From the NCBI GenBank assembly GCA_020431915.1, contig JAGQHJ010000012.1, forward strand, positions 1-46,882: 46,882 bases of DNA. Reading direction: 5' to 3'. Of this stretch, positions 23,292-31,775 are shown piece after piece. Every line of letters begins with the position of its first letter. The first letter of the stretch is position 1. The DNA comes from Cyanobacteria bacterium HKST-UBA04. GTDB lineage: Bacteria; Cyanobacteriota; Vampirovibrionia; Vampirovibrionales; JAGQHJ01. The notes under the pieces were generated by a model. It searched no databases. It saw nothing but the letters and a program-made list of their open reading frames with translations, and had not been told where the DNA came from. The translations under genes were made by a program, and so were the position numbers.

Positions 23292-23462
23292 GGCCAACTA
23301 CAGTTTGCATTACATCTAAAAGCCCTTGAAGCGGTCAAACCCCCTGAGGGCAATTAAAAAAAGCATTTAATAAACGACAGGACTTGCCCCCTTAAGCCCA
23401 ACCAAAATTCTGTAGCCAATTAGGGGCAAGGACACCCCTCTTGTCGAGCGGTTTAAACCCGT

Positions 23463-26015
23463 TTAATACGGGTTACCCCAAGCCCAGTCTTCCCACTGCA
23501 TGGGGTTGTCGTCAACCTGGGTTGGAATGCCGGTGTTAAAGGCAACGTAGGGTCTCGTCTGGGTTTGTGACAAGGCTTCGTCGAGTTCGCGGCTGAACGC
23601 ATTATGGTTGGTAGGGATGGGCGGTGGGGTATTGTCGGACCGTTGGCCAAGGTTTTTTTTTGCAGGCTGGGGCTGTTGGGAGGACGTCGTGGGGCGGTGA
23701 CGCCGAAACAACCCTTTGTGCTTGGCATGGGTTATCGGTTCGCCGAAGCCGAGGTCTTTTTTCATTTGGACGAGCTTGCGCATCCGTTCCTTCTTTTCGG
23801 GGTTGCCGACAAAGGCCCCAATCAGTTTGTTGGACAGGCCCCCGAAGACCGAGGCCGCGATCATGGGGATGACCAGGTTTTTGATGGCGCCGCCCCAGGT
23901 AAAGCCGAGCGGGGGCAGGATACGGCTGTACATCAACTTGCTCAGGGGCTTGAAGCGGTTCAGCAAGCTGCCTTCGGAATTGGCCATGTGCAGGGCCATG
24001 TCAAAGCCCAACCAGCCAAAAATGCTGCTGCCCAGGCTTTTGAAGAACTTGGGCCAGCGCAGGTCGTCGTCGCCTTTCCACAGGTTGGCCAGCGGGTAGC
24101 TAATCAACATGGTGCTGATGAAGAGGCGGAAGAGCATGCCCCCGAACTTGCTGGGAATGAGCCCCAGCATGGGCTTGGCGGCAATATGGCGGTAGCGGCT
24201 GCCCATCATCATGCGCTGGAAGAAATACGGGATGGAGGCGGCAAACCGGCCAATGGGGCCGATGCCCTGGCGTTTCATGATGTTGTGCAGGGCATGGCGT
24301 TCCATGATGATGGGCTTGCCCTGGCTGTGGAAGCCTTCGAAATGCTTGAACATGTTGGCGAAGCGCTGCAGCATGGATTGGCCCGCGCCACTGCGTTCAA
24401 GGGCCTTGCGAAGGCCATAGCGTTCAAACAACTGCTCGACGCGGTGCCAGGGGGTGCTGGGCAACAGCTCGATGGATTGGCGGGTCAGGCCTTTGCTGTT
24501 TTGGGCCAGTTGTTTCCAGAAGGGTACATAATCCTTGCTGGCCCGAAGGGCGGCCATGGCTTCCGAGTAACCGGCGCCGGCCTTCAGGCCCAGTGTTTCC
24601 CGGACGGCTTGGGCAGCGGCGTTGCTGCCCTGAAGCAGTTTGTCGATGTTTTGTTGCAGTGCACTGCCGTATTGCTCGCCCAGGTTGTGGGTGATGCTTT
24701 GGTAGAGGGTCTGCGGGATCTTGCCCTGCAGGTTGGCCTGCTCAAGCTTGCTCAACAGGCTGCTTTGGGCCAGCAGTTCGTCGACGTGGCCCAAGGTAAA
24801 GGCTTTGTTGGCCGTACCTTTGCCGCCTTGTCCCAGTGAGCTGAGGAGGTTGTCGACGGTTTTGTTGAACAGGCTGCTTTTGCCGCCGTTCTTGGCCTGC
24901 TCGGTAACGATGTCGCGCATGTGTTCCGGCAGGAAGCTTTCGGCGGTGTTGTTGATAATCTGCTCCAGGCGGCCATAGGAGCGGGCATCGCGGATCTCCT
25001 GGATGATATGGCCCCGGTTAAAACCGCTTCGGGCCGGCAGGGCGTCAGCCACCCATTTGTGGACATCCTGGTGGTAGCTGCCTTCCGGGCCAAAAAGCCG
25101 TTTGAACGAGGCGGCTTCCACTTCAGCCGGGTTCAGGGCGGCATCCACCCGAAGCAGGCTACCGTTCAACGAGGCCGTGTCGTGGGGGATACCACTCATG
25201 TAGGTTTGCAGTTTCCGGGACAACGACCCAACGCCGGGAATCCGTTCCAGGCCCTTGACGGCATTGGCCAGCAGGCTCTGGTTGCCCTGTTCGGCCATGC
25301 CCCGAACCAGCCGGGTCAGCAGGTAGCCAATCCCCCAGCCGGTGGCACATGAAATTGCCCCAATCTGGGTCATGGCCCCTGGGCTCAGGTTGCTCAACTC
25401 GTCATCAATCTGGCCAAAGGGGTTGATCATCTGATCCACCACGCGGTCGGGCAGCTTGCCTTGCTCGGCCAGTTCAATCATCTGGCGCATCTGCTCGCGC
25501 ATTTGCGGGTTGCTGTCGAGCATGGTCCGGGCCTGTGTCATCACCGTCTGCTTCAACTGCTTTTTGAAGGCGGCTTGCTGGGCCTTGGTCATGGTGGCCG
25601 GGTCTTGGCCGGCCAGCAGGCTGGCCAGCGGGTTGTTTGGACCGGCATTGAGCATGTCGGCGGCCGGTGACGGGGCCAGCGGCCCAGTTGGCGAGGTGGA
25701 TGGCCATGAGGGCGGCATGCCGGGTTGTCTGCCATGTTGTCTGCCAGGTGGTTGCATGGCATAGGGGTAGGCTGCGGTAGGCGCAGCGGGGTACCCGTAG
25801 CCTGGTTGCGGCATGGTTGGTGAGGCCGGTGAGACCGGTGGGGCGGGGTAGCCTGTGGGGAGGGCCGCAGACATTGGGTTGAAAGCAGGGAATCTAGGGG
25901 TCATAGACAATAGGGTAATGGGTTCAGGCGTGGGTTGTGCGAAACAGCGCCTTGGGGGCTTGGAGGGCTTGAGGGCCTTGGGTGGCTGGGAAGCAAAGGT
26001 GGTGGGATTCGACAC
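23463..26015 (-). CDS. Large proline-rich protein of unknown function
   Basis: An 850-residue protein I do not recognise. The GTG at 26015 is chosen because GAGGGGG lies 9 nt upstream; an ATG at 25904 (814 residues) has no ribosome site. Residues about 30-135 are Pro/Gln/Tyr-rich and disordered (GYPAPPVSPASP, PQPGYGYPAAPTAAY). A long, mainly helical Gln/Leu-rich middle follows (about 150-600). The C-terminal third has hydrophobic stretches that could be membrane-inserted or buried, such as FGGMLFRLFISTMLISYPLA and FTWGGAIKNLVIPMIAASVF, and then a basic, Gln/Pro-rich tail. No signal peptide. The proline-rich start is shared in style with the 439-residue protein at 37.4 kb. Confidence 0.75.
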   Translation of the reverse strand: MSNPTTFASQPPKALKPSKPPRRCFAQPTPEPITLLSMTPRFPAFNPMSAALPTGYPAPPVSPASPTMPQPGYGYPAAPTAAYPYAMQPPGRQHGRQPGMPPSWPSTSPTGPLAPSPAADMLNAGPNNPLASLLAGQDPATMTKAQQAAFKKQLKQTVMTQARTMLDSNPQMREQMRQMIELAEQGKLPDRVVDQMINPFGQIDDELSNLSPGAMTQIGAISCATGWGIGYLLTRLVRGMAEQGNQSLLANAVKGLERIPGVGSLSRKLQTYMSGIPHDTASLNGSLLRVDAALNPAEVEAASFKRLFGPEGSYHQDVHKWVADALPARSGFNRGHIIQEIRDARSYGRLEQIINNTAESFLPEHMRDIVTEQAKNGGKSSLFNKTVDNLLSSLGQGGKGTANKAFTLGHVDELLAQSSLLSKLEQANLQGKIPQTLYQSITHNLGEQYGSALQQNIDKLLQGSNAAAQAVRETLGLKAGAGYSEAMAALRASKDYVPFWKQLAQNSKGLTRQSIELLPSTPWHRVEQLFERYGLRKALERSGAGQSMLQRFANMFKHFEGFHSQGKPIIMERHALHNIMKRQGIGPIGRFAASIPYFFQRMMMGSRYRHIAAKPMLGLIPSKFGGMLFRLFISTMLISYPLANLWKGDDDLRWPKFFKSLGSSIFGWLGFDMALHMANSEGSLLNRFKPLSKLMYSRILPPLGFTWGGAIKNLVIPMIAASVFGGLSNKLIGAFVGNPEKKERMRKLVQMKKDLGFGEPITHAKHKGLFRRHRPTTSSQQPQPAKKNLGQRSDNTPPPIPTNHNAFSRELDEALSQTQTRPYVAFNTGIPTQVDDNPMQWEDWAWGNPY

Positions 26016-26191
26016 CGGATTAAGCCCCCTCAAGGCTAAATTGTTTTATAGTAGGGGGCAGTCCCCCCTGGATTGTTGCAAAACTTAATAAGCCAGGGTA
26101 CGCTTTTAGCCGCCTGCCATGCCACCAGGCTTGGTGTGTCGGCTTTGTGTTTGTTTTGGACCCCTCTTGGGTCGCTTCGCTCTTGCCCCCT

Positions 26192-28864
26192 ATGAACGCC
26201 CCTAATCCAGATGCCTCACCGGCTCAATCGGTTCAACCGACCCTGCATGCCCCGTTGTTTGCCTATTTCCATACCCATTGGGATCGGGAATGGTATTTGC
26301 CTTTTCGAACCTACCAGCATCGGCTGGCCCAGGTGGGGTACAAACTGGTAGAAGCCCTGGAGGCGGAGGTTATTCCGTGCTTTGCCTTTGACGGGCAGAC
26401 CATCCTGGTGGACGACCTGCTTGAACTTCGGCCTCACCTGACGGTTTCGCTCCAGCGCCTGATTCAGCAAGGGAAGCTCAGCGTGGGCCCGTGGTACGTG
26501 ATGCCCGACGAATTCCTGGTCAGTGGCGAAAGCCTGCTGCGAAACCTGACGCTGGGGATTGCCCGGGCCAAGGCCTTGGGCCAGCATAGTTTTACCGGGT
26601 ATATTCCAGACACTTTCGGCCACAGTGCCGACATGCCGTTGATTTTTCAGCTGTGCGGCATCAAGACGGCCATGTTGTGGCGGGGCATCAACCCGGCCAA
26701 ACCGGGCGGCATCGGCAGTGCATGGTTCTGGTGGGCTTCGGCTTCCGGTGATCGGGTGCTGACCTACCACCTGACCACCGGTTATTTTCAGAACGTGTTT
26801 CACATGGCCGGCAGCGACGCGGAAAAAACCGACTGGTTCCGGGCATGGCTGGCGGCGGTTGCCCAGGTGTCGCCTGACGGCCTGCCCGTGCTGTATCCTG
26901 TCGGGGCCGATCACCTGGGGTTTGATGCCGGCACGGTAACGGATCTGGATCACGCGCTGGCGCAGGCCCACATGCCGCTGGCCGGTATTACCACGCCCGA
27001 TCGCTTTATGACCATGCAGCGGCTGGGCCAGGACTATGCCGAGGCCGTCGAGCGCCTGCCCGAAGTGCGTGGAGAGCTGGTGGACTGCAGCGGGCAATAC
27101 CTCCTGAAGGGGACATTCTCCAGCCGTATGCAGCTTAAGCAGGCCAATCGGCACCTGGAGTGGCGGTTGGTGCACCGCCTTGAGCCAAAACTGGCATGGG
27201 TGGCGCTGCTGGGACTGGGGTTTGCCGAAGCTGCTAGCCTGGATACGTGCTGGCGGCTGTTGTTGAAAAACCATCCCCATGACAGCATTTGCGGCTGCAG
27301 TGTGGATGCTGTGCATCTGCAGAATGAAGACCGCTTCCGGCAAGTTGGGCAGTTGGCTGAGGCGCTGGAGCACAGTGTCATCGACCAACTCAAGACCCAC
27401 CTGGGTATTGAGGAGGGGCTGATGCTGTTTAACCACAGCGACGAGCCGTATACCGGGGTGGTTGAAGTCCAGGGGCACTTTCCCTTCCACCGTGACCAGG
27501 ACGAGGCCGATTTGGCGGATCCGCCCTTGCCCGAGGCGGCCCAGTTGCTCAGCCGTTGTGTGGGCCTTGATGAAACCTACCTGACCAACTATTCCTGCCT
27601 GCCCTTGTCCGAGCACCAGGCCATACACCGAAGCAGCCTGGTCTGGGTATCGCAGCTTCCCGCCCAAGGGCTGACCACTCTGGAGGCGGTGGCGCCGACC
27701 CCTGATCCGGTAACCGTTGGCGACGGTTTGCTGGAAAATGGCCAGTTGCGGGTTGAGGTGGCCAATGATGGCACGTTGACGGTTACCGACAAGCAGACCG
27801 GCCAGGTGTATGAAAACCAGTGCCGTTTCACCCTGCGTCCCGAACAGGGCGACAGCTACAATGCTGCACCGGTGCCCCTGCAGCCTGCTCAGTCCCCCAA
27901 GCTCAAGGCCGTTGAGGTGGCCGAAGCCGGTCCGTTGCGTGGTGCCCTGTCGCTAACGCTGGGGTTTAAAAATGCCGAACCCCTGACGCTACTGGTTCGG
28001 CTGGCTGCCGGTAGCCGCAGGGTGGCGTTTTATGTCCGCCAGCTCAATACCCAGCCGTTCCAATGCCTGCAGGCGTCCTTTGCGTTTCTTGAACCGGTGG
28101 ACCGGGTGGTGGCTCAGGGGCATTTTACCCCGGTCGAACGCCGTTACGACCCGAATTACGATATTATCAAGCAGATGCCTGCCCCCAGGCTCACGGAACT
28201 GCCTACCAATACGGGCCCTATCCAGCAGTTTATCCAGATTCAGGGCATCACCTTGTTTACCCAGGGGCTGGCCGAGTATGAATGCCAGGGGTCGTCGGTG
28301 GCCCTGACCCTGCACCGCGGGTTTGACATGCTTAGTGCCGATGACACGGGGGTTCGAGGCAGCCATGCTGGTCCGCCGTTGCCCGTACCTGGTGGTCAGC
28401 GGTTGGGCGAAACCCTCGAAGGGGCCTTTGCATGGGCGCCGATGGCCGACTACACCGCTGCCTGGCACGAGGCCCAGCGCTACTACGGGGCATGCCACGG
28501 GTACGAATTGAGTGCCTTTGGTCAGGGTCATGATCAAGGCAATGATCATGGGCCAGGCGGGCAGCGGTTTGTGTCGCTGGACAACCCGTCCGTGCTGATG
28601 ACGGCCTGTCGACCTTATCTGCCCGATGCCACCGTCCACCATGTTTGTCGGTTGCGGTTGGCCAACCCCACCGATGCTCAACAATGGTGTACCCTGACCT
28701 TTGCCGAGGGGTTGGCCCTGCGCCATGCCACGTCGGGGCCGGTGGCCTTGGAGGTGAATTTGCTGGGCGAGGCGTTGAAGCCTGTCCAGATTCTGTCGCC
28801 GCAGCAGGTCAAGGTCATGCTGATGCCCTACTCCGTTAAGACCCTGCAGTTCGAGCTGGTCTAA
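26192..28864 (+). CDS. GH38 alpha-mannosidase
   Basis: Glycoside hydrolase family 38 enzyme that removes alpha-linked mannose, typically from oligosaccharides or N-glycans. With the ATG at 26192 it has 890 residues. The zinc and catalytic residues are present: H29 and D31 in HTHWDREWY, the nucleophile D140 in IPDTFGHSADMP, and NHPHDSICGCSVDAVH (361-376), which supplies the remaining zinc histidine. The middle and C-terminal beta domains follow at normal length. No signal peptide is seen, so it should be cytoplasmic, as in other bacterial GH38 enzymes. The start lacks a clear ribosome site and an in-frame GTG at 26147 is possible. No mannose transporter is adjacent. Confidence 0.93.
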   Translation: MNAPNPDASPAQSVQPTLHAPLFAYFHTHWDREWYLPFRTYQHRLAQVGYKLVEALEAEVIPCFAFDGQTILVDDLLELRPHLTVSLQRLIQQGKLSVGPWYVMPDEFLVSGESLLRNLTLGIARAKALGQHSFTGYIPDTFGHSADMPLIFQLCGIKTAMLWRGINPAKPGGIGSAWFWWASASGDRVLTYHLTTGYFQNVFHMAGSDAEKTDWFRAWLAAVAQVSPDGLPVLYPVGADHLGFDAGTVTDLDHALAQAHMPLAGITTPDRFMTMQRLGQDYAEAVERLPEVRGELVDCSGQYLLKGTFSSRMQLKQANRHLEWRLVHRLEPKLAWVALLGLGFAEAASLDTCWRLLLKNHPHDSICGCSVDAVHLQNEDRFRQVGQLAEALEHSVIDQLKTHLGIEEGLMLFNHSDEPYTGVVEVQGHFPFHRDQDEADLADPPLPEAAQLLSRCVGLDETYLTNYSCLPLSEHQAIHRSSLVWVSQLPAQGLTTLEAVAPTPDPVTVGDGLLENGQLRVEVANDGTLTVTDKQTGQVYENQCRFTLRPEQGDSYNAAPVPLQPAQSPKLKAVEVAEAGPLRGALSLTLGFKNAEPLTLLVRLAAGSRRVAFYVRQLNTQPFQCLQASFAFLEPVDRVVAQGHFTPVERRYDPNYDIIKQMPAPRLTELPTNTGPIQQFIQIQGITLFTQGLAEYECQGSSVALTLHRGFDMLSADDTGVRGSHAGPPLPVPGGQRLGETLEGAFAWAPMADYTAAWHEAQRYYGACHGYELSAFGQGHDQGNDHGPGGQRFVSLDNPSVLMTACRPYLPDATVHHVCRLRLANPTDAQQWCTLTFAEGLALRHATSGPVALEVNLLGEALKPVQILSPQQVKVMLMPYSVKTLQFELV

Positions 28865-28909
28865 GAACAGGGCCGTGAAACCCGCCGGGATTTGAACTAC
28901 AATGGGGCC

Positions 28910-29224
28910 ATGGTGATACTGGCATATTTATTGATAGGCGTTGTTGCCTTTGAACTGGTGCTGTTGGCGATCCTGGCCCTGGCCGTGCTGCTGTTGCGCC
29001 GGTGGCAGCGGTCGGTTGATGCCGCCCATGTGCGCTTTGAACAGCTGCCGGCTGAGATCAAGGCAGCCACCAAAATGGGCGTGGGCATTACCAGCCAGGT
29101 GTTGCAAACCTATGTCCAAGCCAAGCTGTTTTTTCCATGGTGGCTGTCCATGCTACTGATGGCCGGTAAAGGGGTAACCCAGCTACGCTTAAAGGCTGCC
29201 CCGGACTGGTCTGTGGCAGACTAA
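28910..29224 (+). CDS. Small membrane protein
   Basis: A 104-residue protein with one strong N-terminal membrane helix (ILAYLLIGVVAFELVLLAILALAVLLL), a basic stop-transfer RRWQR, and a polar helical region. A weaker hydrophobic stretch follows (LFFPWWLSMLLMAGKGV). No family recognised. An in-frame TTG at 28892 adds six residues; neither start has a strong ribosome site. It opens a run of four small membrane or YtxH-type genes on the same strand, so they may act on the envelope together. Confidence 0.7.
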   Translation: MVILAYLLIGVVAFELVLLAILALAVLLLRRWQRSVDAAHVRFEQLPAEIKAATKMGVGITSQVLQTYVQAKLFFPWWLSMLLMAGKGVTQLRLKAAPDWSVAD

Positions 29225-29361
29225 GGCCCCTTAATAGGGGGTGTCTCAGGCTAACTGAGCTTTCCAGCACACGAAACGCCATAGGCTGTGTTAAAATAAA
29301 GCGACGACTGTGTACTTAATTAGTTATTGTTCAGGCCAAACCAGGGAGATTTCTGTCGGCT

Positions 29362-29706
29362 ATGACCACTCAGCAGGACCATTCCGCCAATTCCGGTTCA
29401 GGCAGCGGCCTGATTTTGGGTATATTACTGGGCCTTGGGGTCGGGTTTATCGTGGCCCTGCTTACCGCCCCGAGTAGCGGCAAGGAAAGCCAGCGGGTTG
29501 CCCGTCGCTACATTTCCGATCTCTCTGATCGGCTGGGGGCCGGCATGAAGGACCCCGACACGTCGTACCACCATTTTTTCAACAAGACTCGGGTCGGCCT
29601 GGAAGGGCGTCTTGAAAAATTTAAGGCTTCGAAAAAAGCTCGTCGCCTGGCACGGGCCAAGCGTCGTGAGTTTGATGATATGGATGTCTCGGTCTACGAG
29701 GTATAA
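29362..29706 (+). CDS. YtxH-type small membrane protein (1)
   Basis: A 114-residue protein with the YtxH layout: a Ser/Gly-rich polar start, a glycine-rich membrane helix (GLILGILLGLGVGFIVALLTAP, 16-37), and the signature G-x-x-x-ALLTAPSSGKE-R sequence. A charged helical tail rich in Lys/Arg follows (KASKKARRLARAKRREFDDMD). Function in this broad family is poorly defined; some members are stress-linked. A second YtxH-type gene lies 0.7 kb downstream. GGGAG lies 11 nt upstream of the ATG. Confidence 0.8.
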   Translation: MTTQQDHSANSGSGSGLILGILLGLGVGFIVALLTAPSSGKESQRVARRYISDLSDRLGAGMKDPDTSYHHFFNKTRVGLEGRLEKFKASKKARRLARAKRREFDDMDVSVYEV

Positions 29707-29816
29707 CGCTTTTCTCCAGAGGCCGTTGTAAACCCGGATGGGGGGTGCTGTGCATCCCCTGGTTTTGTATGGCAAGTTCTCCAGAAACGTCGCGAGGGTG
29801 TTTTATAGAGTCCCCC

Positions 29817-29845
29817 TTTAAAGCGGTGGTGACTTGGCGTATAAT
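29817..29845 (+). promoter_or_regulatory. Good sigma-70-type promoter
   Basis: TTTAAA, 17-bp spacer, perfect TATAAT. It lies about 135 bp upstream of the small membrane gene at 29980 and directly before the 9-bp tandem repeat, so the repeat would be at the 5' end of the transcript. Confidence 0.6.
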
Positions 29846-29863
29846 ACGGGACCGGACGCGCGC

Positions 29864-29899
29864 TTGTACGGGTTGTACGGGTTGTACCGGTTGTACGGT
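29864..29899 (+). repeat. Four tandem 9-bp units
   Basis: TTGTACGGG twice, then TTGTACCGG and TTGTACGGT. The array begins 18 bp after the TATAAT box, so it should lie within the first 50 nt of the leader RNA. Confidence 0.9.
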
Positions 29900-29979
29900 G
29901 CGCCGATATGCTCCTTCAAGGGCTTTGGCCTAATGAACAAACGGCCTGAGCCCAACGACACGAAAGCCCCTTGTCCCCG

Positions 29980-30351
29980 ATGCCTGAACATATTCTGGTT
30001 TTGTCCCCCGAAACGGAACAGTGGTTTCGCATCCTGCTGATTGCCGCCACCCTGTTGCTCATTCCCATTACCGTGGGCTTTTTGGTGGTGTTTTTCAAGG
30101 CGGCCTTTCTGTTGCATTCGGTGTATGAACTGGTGACCGTCGCCCGCTATGAGCTCTACCCCCTGCTCAAGGACCTGCGCCTGACGGTGGACAACGTCGA
30201 AGACATTACCCACCGGGCCCAGTCGGGGATACAGGATTTGGGGTACAACATCCGGCAGATCAAGCCCAACCTCAAATACGGTATGCGCAATGTCAAGACC
30301 GGTGTGCAGGCGTTTGTGACCGGGTTGACGCGGTCTTTTGTGGACCGGTAG
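29980..30351 (+). CDS. Small membrane-anchored helical protein
   Basis: A 123-residue protein with an N-terminal membrane helix (ILLIAATLLLIPITVGFLVVFF), then a long amphipathic helical stretch (YPLLKDLRLTVDNVEDITHRA and DLGYNIRQIKPNL). The layout resembles DUF948-type envelope proteins, but I cannot assign it firmly. The ATG is used; an in-frame TTG three codons upstream is possible. It is preceded by a long leader with the 9-bp repeat and followed 65 bp later by a YtxH-type gene. Confidence 0.72.
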   Translation: MPEHILVLSPETEQWFRILLIAATLLLIPITVGFLVVFFKAAFLLHSVYELVTVARYELYPLLKDLRLTVDNVEDITHRAQSGIQDLGYNIRQIKPNLKYGMRNVKTGVQAFVTGLTRSFVDR

Positions 30352-30416
30352 CCCCTTATTTCTTGTATTGAACCCGTATTGGACCAGTATTTAGCCTTCA
30401 AGGAGATGATGAACCG

Positions 30417-30746
30417 ATGAGTAGCGAACGTTTTTTAGGTGGTTTTATTCTGGGTGGGGCCATTGGGGCCTTGATTGGCTTGCTGTTTGCCCCCCGCCCC
30501 GGGCGCGAGACGCGGCAGATTATTCGCGATGAGTTTAACAACCAACTTGACGGGGCCCGTGGTGAACTGGAGGATCGGGCGTCGGAAGTGTGCTCGACGG
30601 TTCGGGAAAAAGCCGATGAGATTCGTAACCGGGCCCATGAAATTGCCGACGACTTGGAACGGGCCGGTATTGAGGCCATTGACAAGGTGCGCAGCATGAA
30701 AAACGAAATGAAAGCGGCGGCGGCTGCCGACGAATCGGTGAACTAG
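30417..30746 (+). CDS. YtxH-type small membrane protein (2)
   Basis: A 109-residue YtxH-domain protein. A glycine-rich membrane helix (FLGGFILGGAIGALIGLLFAP) is followed by the family signature PRPGRETRQIIRDEF. A long charged coiled-coil-like helix comes next (EDRASEVCSTVREKADEIRN through AGIEAIDKVRSMKNEM) with heptad-like spacing. The ATG has AGGAG 11 nt upstream. It is 10 bp from the next gene (the M55 peptidase), so the two are probably co-transcribed. Confidence 0.85.
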   Translation: MSSERFLGGFILGGAIGALIGLLFAPRPGRETRQIIRDEFNNQLDGARGELEDRASEVCSTVREKADEIRNRAHEIADDLERAGIEAIDKVRSMKNEMKAAAAADESVN

Positions 30747-30756
30747 ACCCCTCCCT

Positions 30757-31629
30757 ATGGCCCGCTATTACATTTCCGCCGACCTCGAAGGCATCGTCGG
30801 TGTGGTTAATCCCAGGCAGTGCTACCCCGCGCCAGGGCGCGAGGATGGTGAGCTGTACCAACGTGCCTTGCTATTGGCCCACCAGGAGCTGACCCTGTTG
30901 ATAGGGGCGTTGCTTGACTGTGACGAGACGGCCGAGGTGGTCATTAACGATGCCCATTCGGGGATGCTTAACCTGGACATAAACCAACTGCCGGAAGGTA
31001 TTCGCCTGTTGTCGGGCAAGCCCAAGGTGGCAGCCATGATGGCTGGTCTCGACAACGGGTTTGATGCGGCCATGCTTATTGGCTACCATGCCAAGCCCGG
31101 CACGCGTTATGGTGTGCTCAACCATGCCTTTCACCATGGCATTGCCAACATTGACCTGAATGGGGTATCGGTGGGTGAGGCGGCCATGAACACCTTGTGG
31201 GCACAGCAGGTGTGCCAGGTGCCGGTGGTGCTGGGGGCAGGCGATGCCGCTTTCTGTGCCGAGTTTTCGGCCTTTTCGCCGGCGGCTGCCACGGTGGAAA
31301 CCAAGGTGGGACTCAGTACCACGTCGGCCCGCAGTCATAGCCTGGAAGCCCTGGCTGCTGCCTATCATGGGGCGGTTACCGTTACCTTCAGCGATTGGTC
31401 GGCTTTGACGCTGGAGCATTACCAGCTTGACCCGATCTTTAAGCCGCCCTATGCCATGACCCTGACGATGACCAATACCCTGTACGCCGATGCCGTGGCG
31501 CTGAACCCGCTTTTTGACCGCGTGGACGGCCTGAGCCTGACGGCAGGCGCCGACAGTTTTGAGCAGGTTTACCGGACCCTGCAATCAGGCTATATGCTGT
31601 TGGGGAGCACGGATCAGCCCCATTATTAG
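30757..31629 (+). CDS. dppA: M55 family D-aminopeptidase (DppA-like)
   Basis: Zinc D-aminopeptidase that cleaves D-amino-acid-containing peptides, such as those released from peptidoglycan. Length 290. Candidate zinc ligands match the known DppA set in order and spacing: D9 and E11 in ISADLEG, H67 in INDAHSGM, H111 in LIGYHAKPG and E141 in VSVGEAAMN. NHAFHHGIANIDLNG is the family's substrate-side segment. No signal peptide, consistent with cytoplasmic recycling. It has no dpp transporter beside it and is linked to the YtxH-type gene instead. There is no strong ribosome site, and translation may be coupled. Confidence 0.92.
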   Translation: MARYYISADLEGIVGVVNPRQCYPAPGREDGELYQRALLLAHQELTLLIGALLDCDETAEVVINDAHSGMLNLDINQLPEGIRLLSGKPKVAAMMAGLDNGFDAAMLIGYHAKPGTRYGVLNHAFHHGIANIDLNGVSVGEAAMNTLWAQQVCQVPVVLGAGDAAFCAEFSAFSPAAATVETKVGLSTTSARSHSLEALAAAYHGAVTVTFSDWSALTLEHYQLDPIFKPPYAMTLTMTNTLYADAVALNPLFDRVDGLSLTAGADSFEQVYRTLQSGYMLLGSTDQPHY

Positions 31630-31775
31630 GGTGATTGTGTCAATTTACAGGCGTGTGGCTTTTTTATTGTGCTTGAGGACCTTACAATAGACTGTCCCCC
31701 TGACTGGGTTGTCTTCCTTTTCCACAAGACTTCCATAAGCCCTTCACAAGCCCCCTACGAGACCCACGTTGCCCT

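Larger units (their letters stand above)
22842..23462. other. Hairpin-rich 621-base gap
   Basis: No credible gene. Contents: the 17-bp-arm G/C stem-loop at 22977-23015, a GCACGCC/GGCGTGC hairpin near 23126, and a TTGGTAGG-type hairpin at 23266-23291. CTTGCCCC/GGGGCAAG arms also flank about 23384-23432. GC skew and C- and G-runs differ from the neighbouring genes. Two overlapping plus-strand open frames (about 115 and 143 codons) exist only because of the GC-rich runs. Confidence 0.55.

Noticed and set aside
22926..23357. Overlapping open frames of 115 and 143 codons in the hairpin-rich gap
   Set aside because: They run through perfect inverted repeats and C/G runs, have no good start, and translate to Pro/Ala/Arg-rich sequence unlike neighbouring proteins.
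23604..24839. 411-codon plus-strand open frame opposite the large proline-rich gene
   Set aside because: It mirrors the third-codon GC bias of the minus-strand gene, has an alanine/glycine/histidine-rich shadow composition, and has no ribosome site.
26216..27667. 483-codon minus-strand open frame inside the mannosidase gene
   Set aside because: The opposite strand encodes an unmistakable GH38 enzyme with all catalytic residues, and this frame has shadow-like His/Gln/Arg composition.
29834..30040. 68-codon frame reading LYG repeats across the 9-bp tandem array
   Set aside because: It begins at the -10 box of a good promoter and overlaps the better-supported membrane protein gene in another frame.
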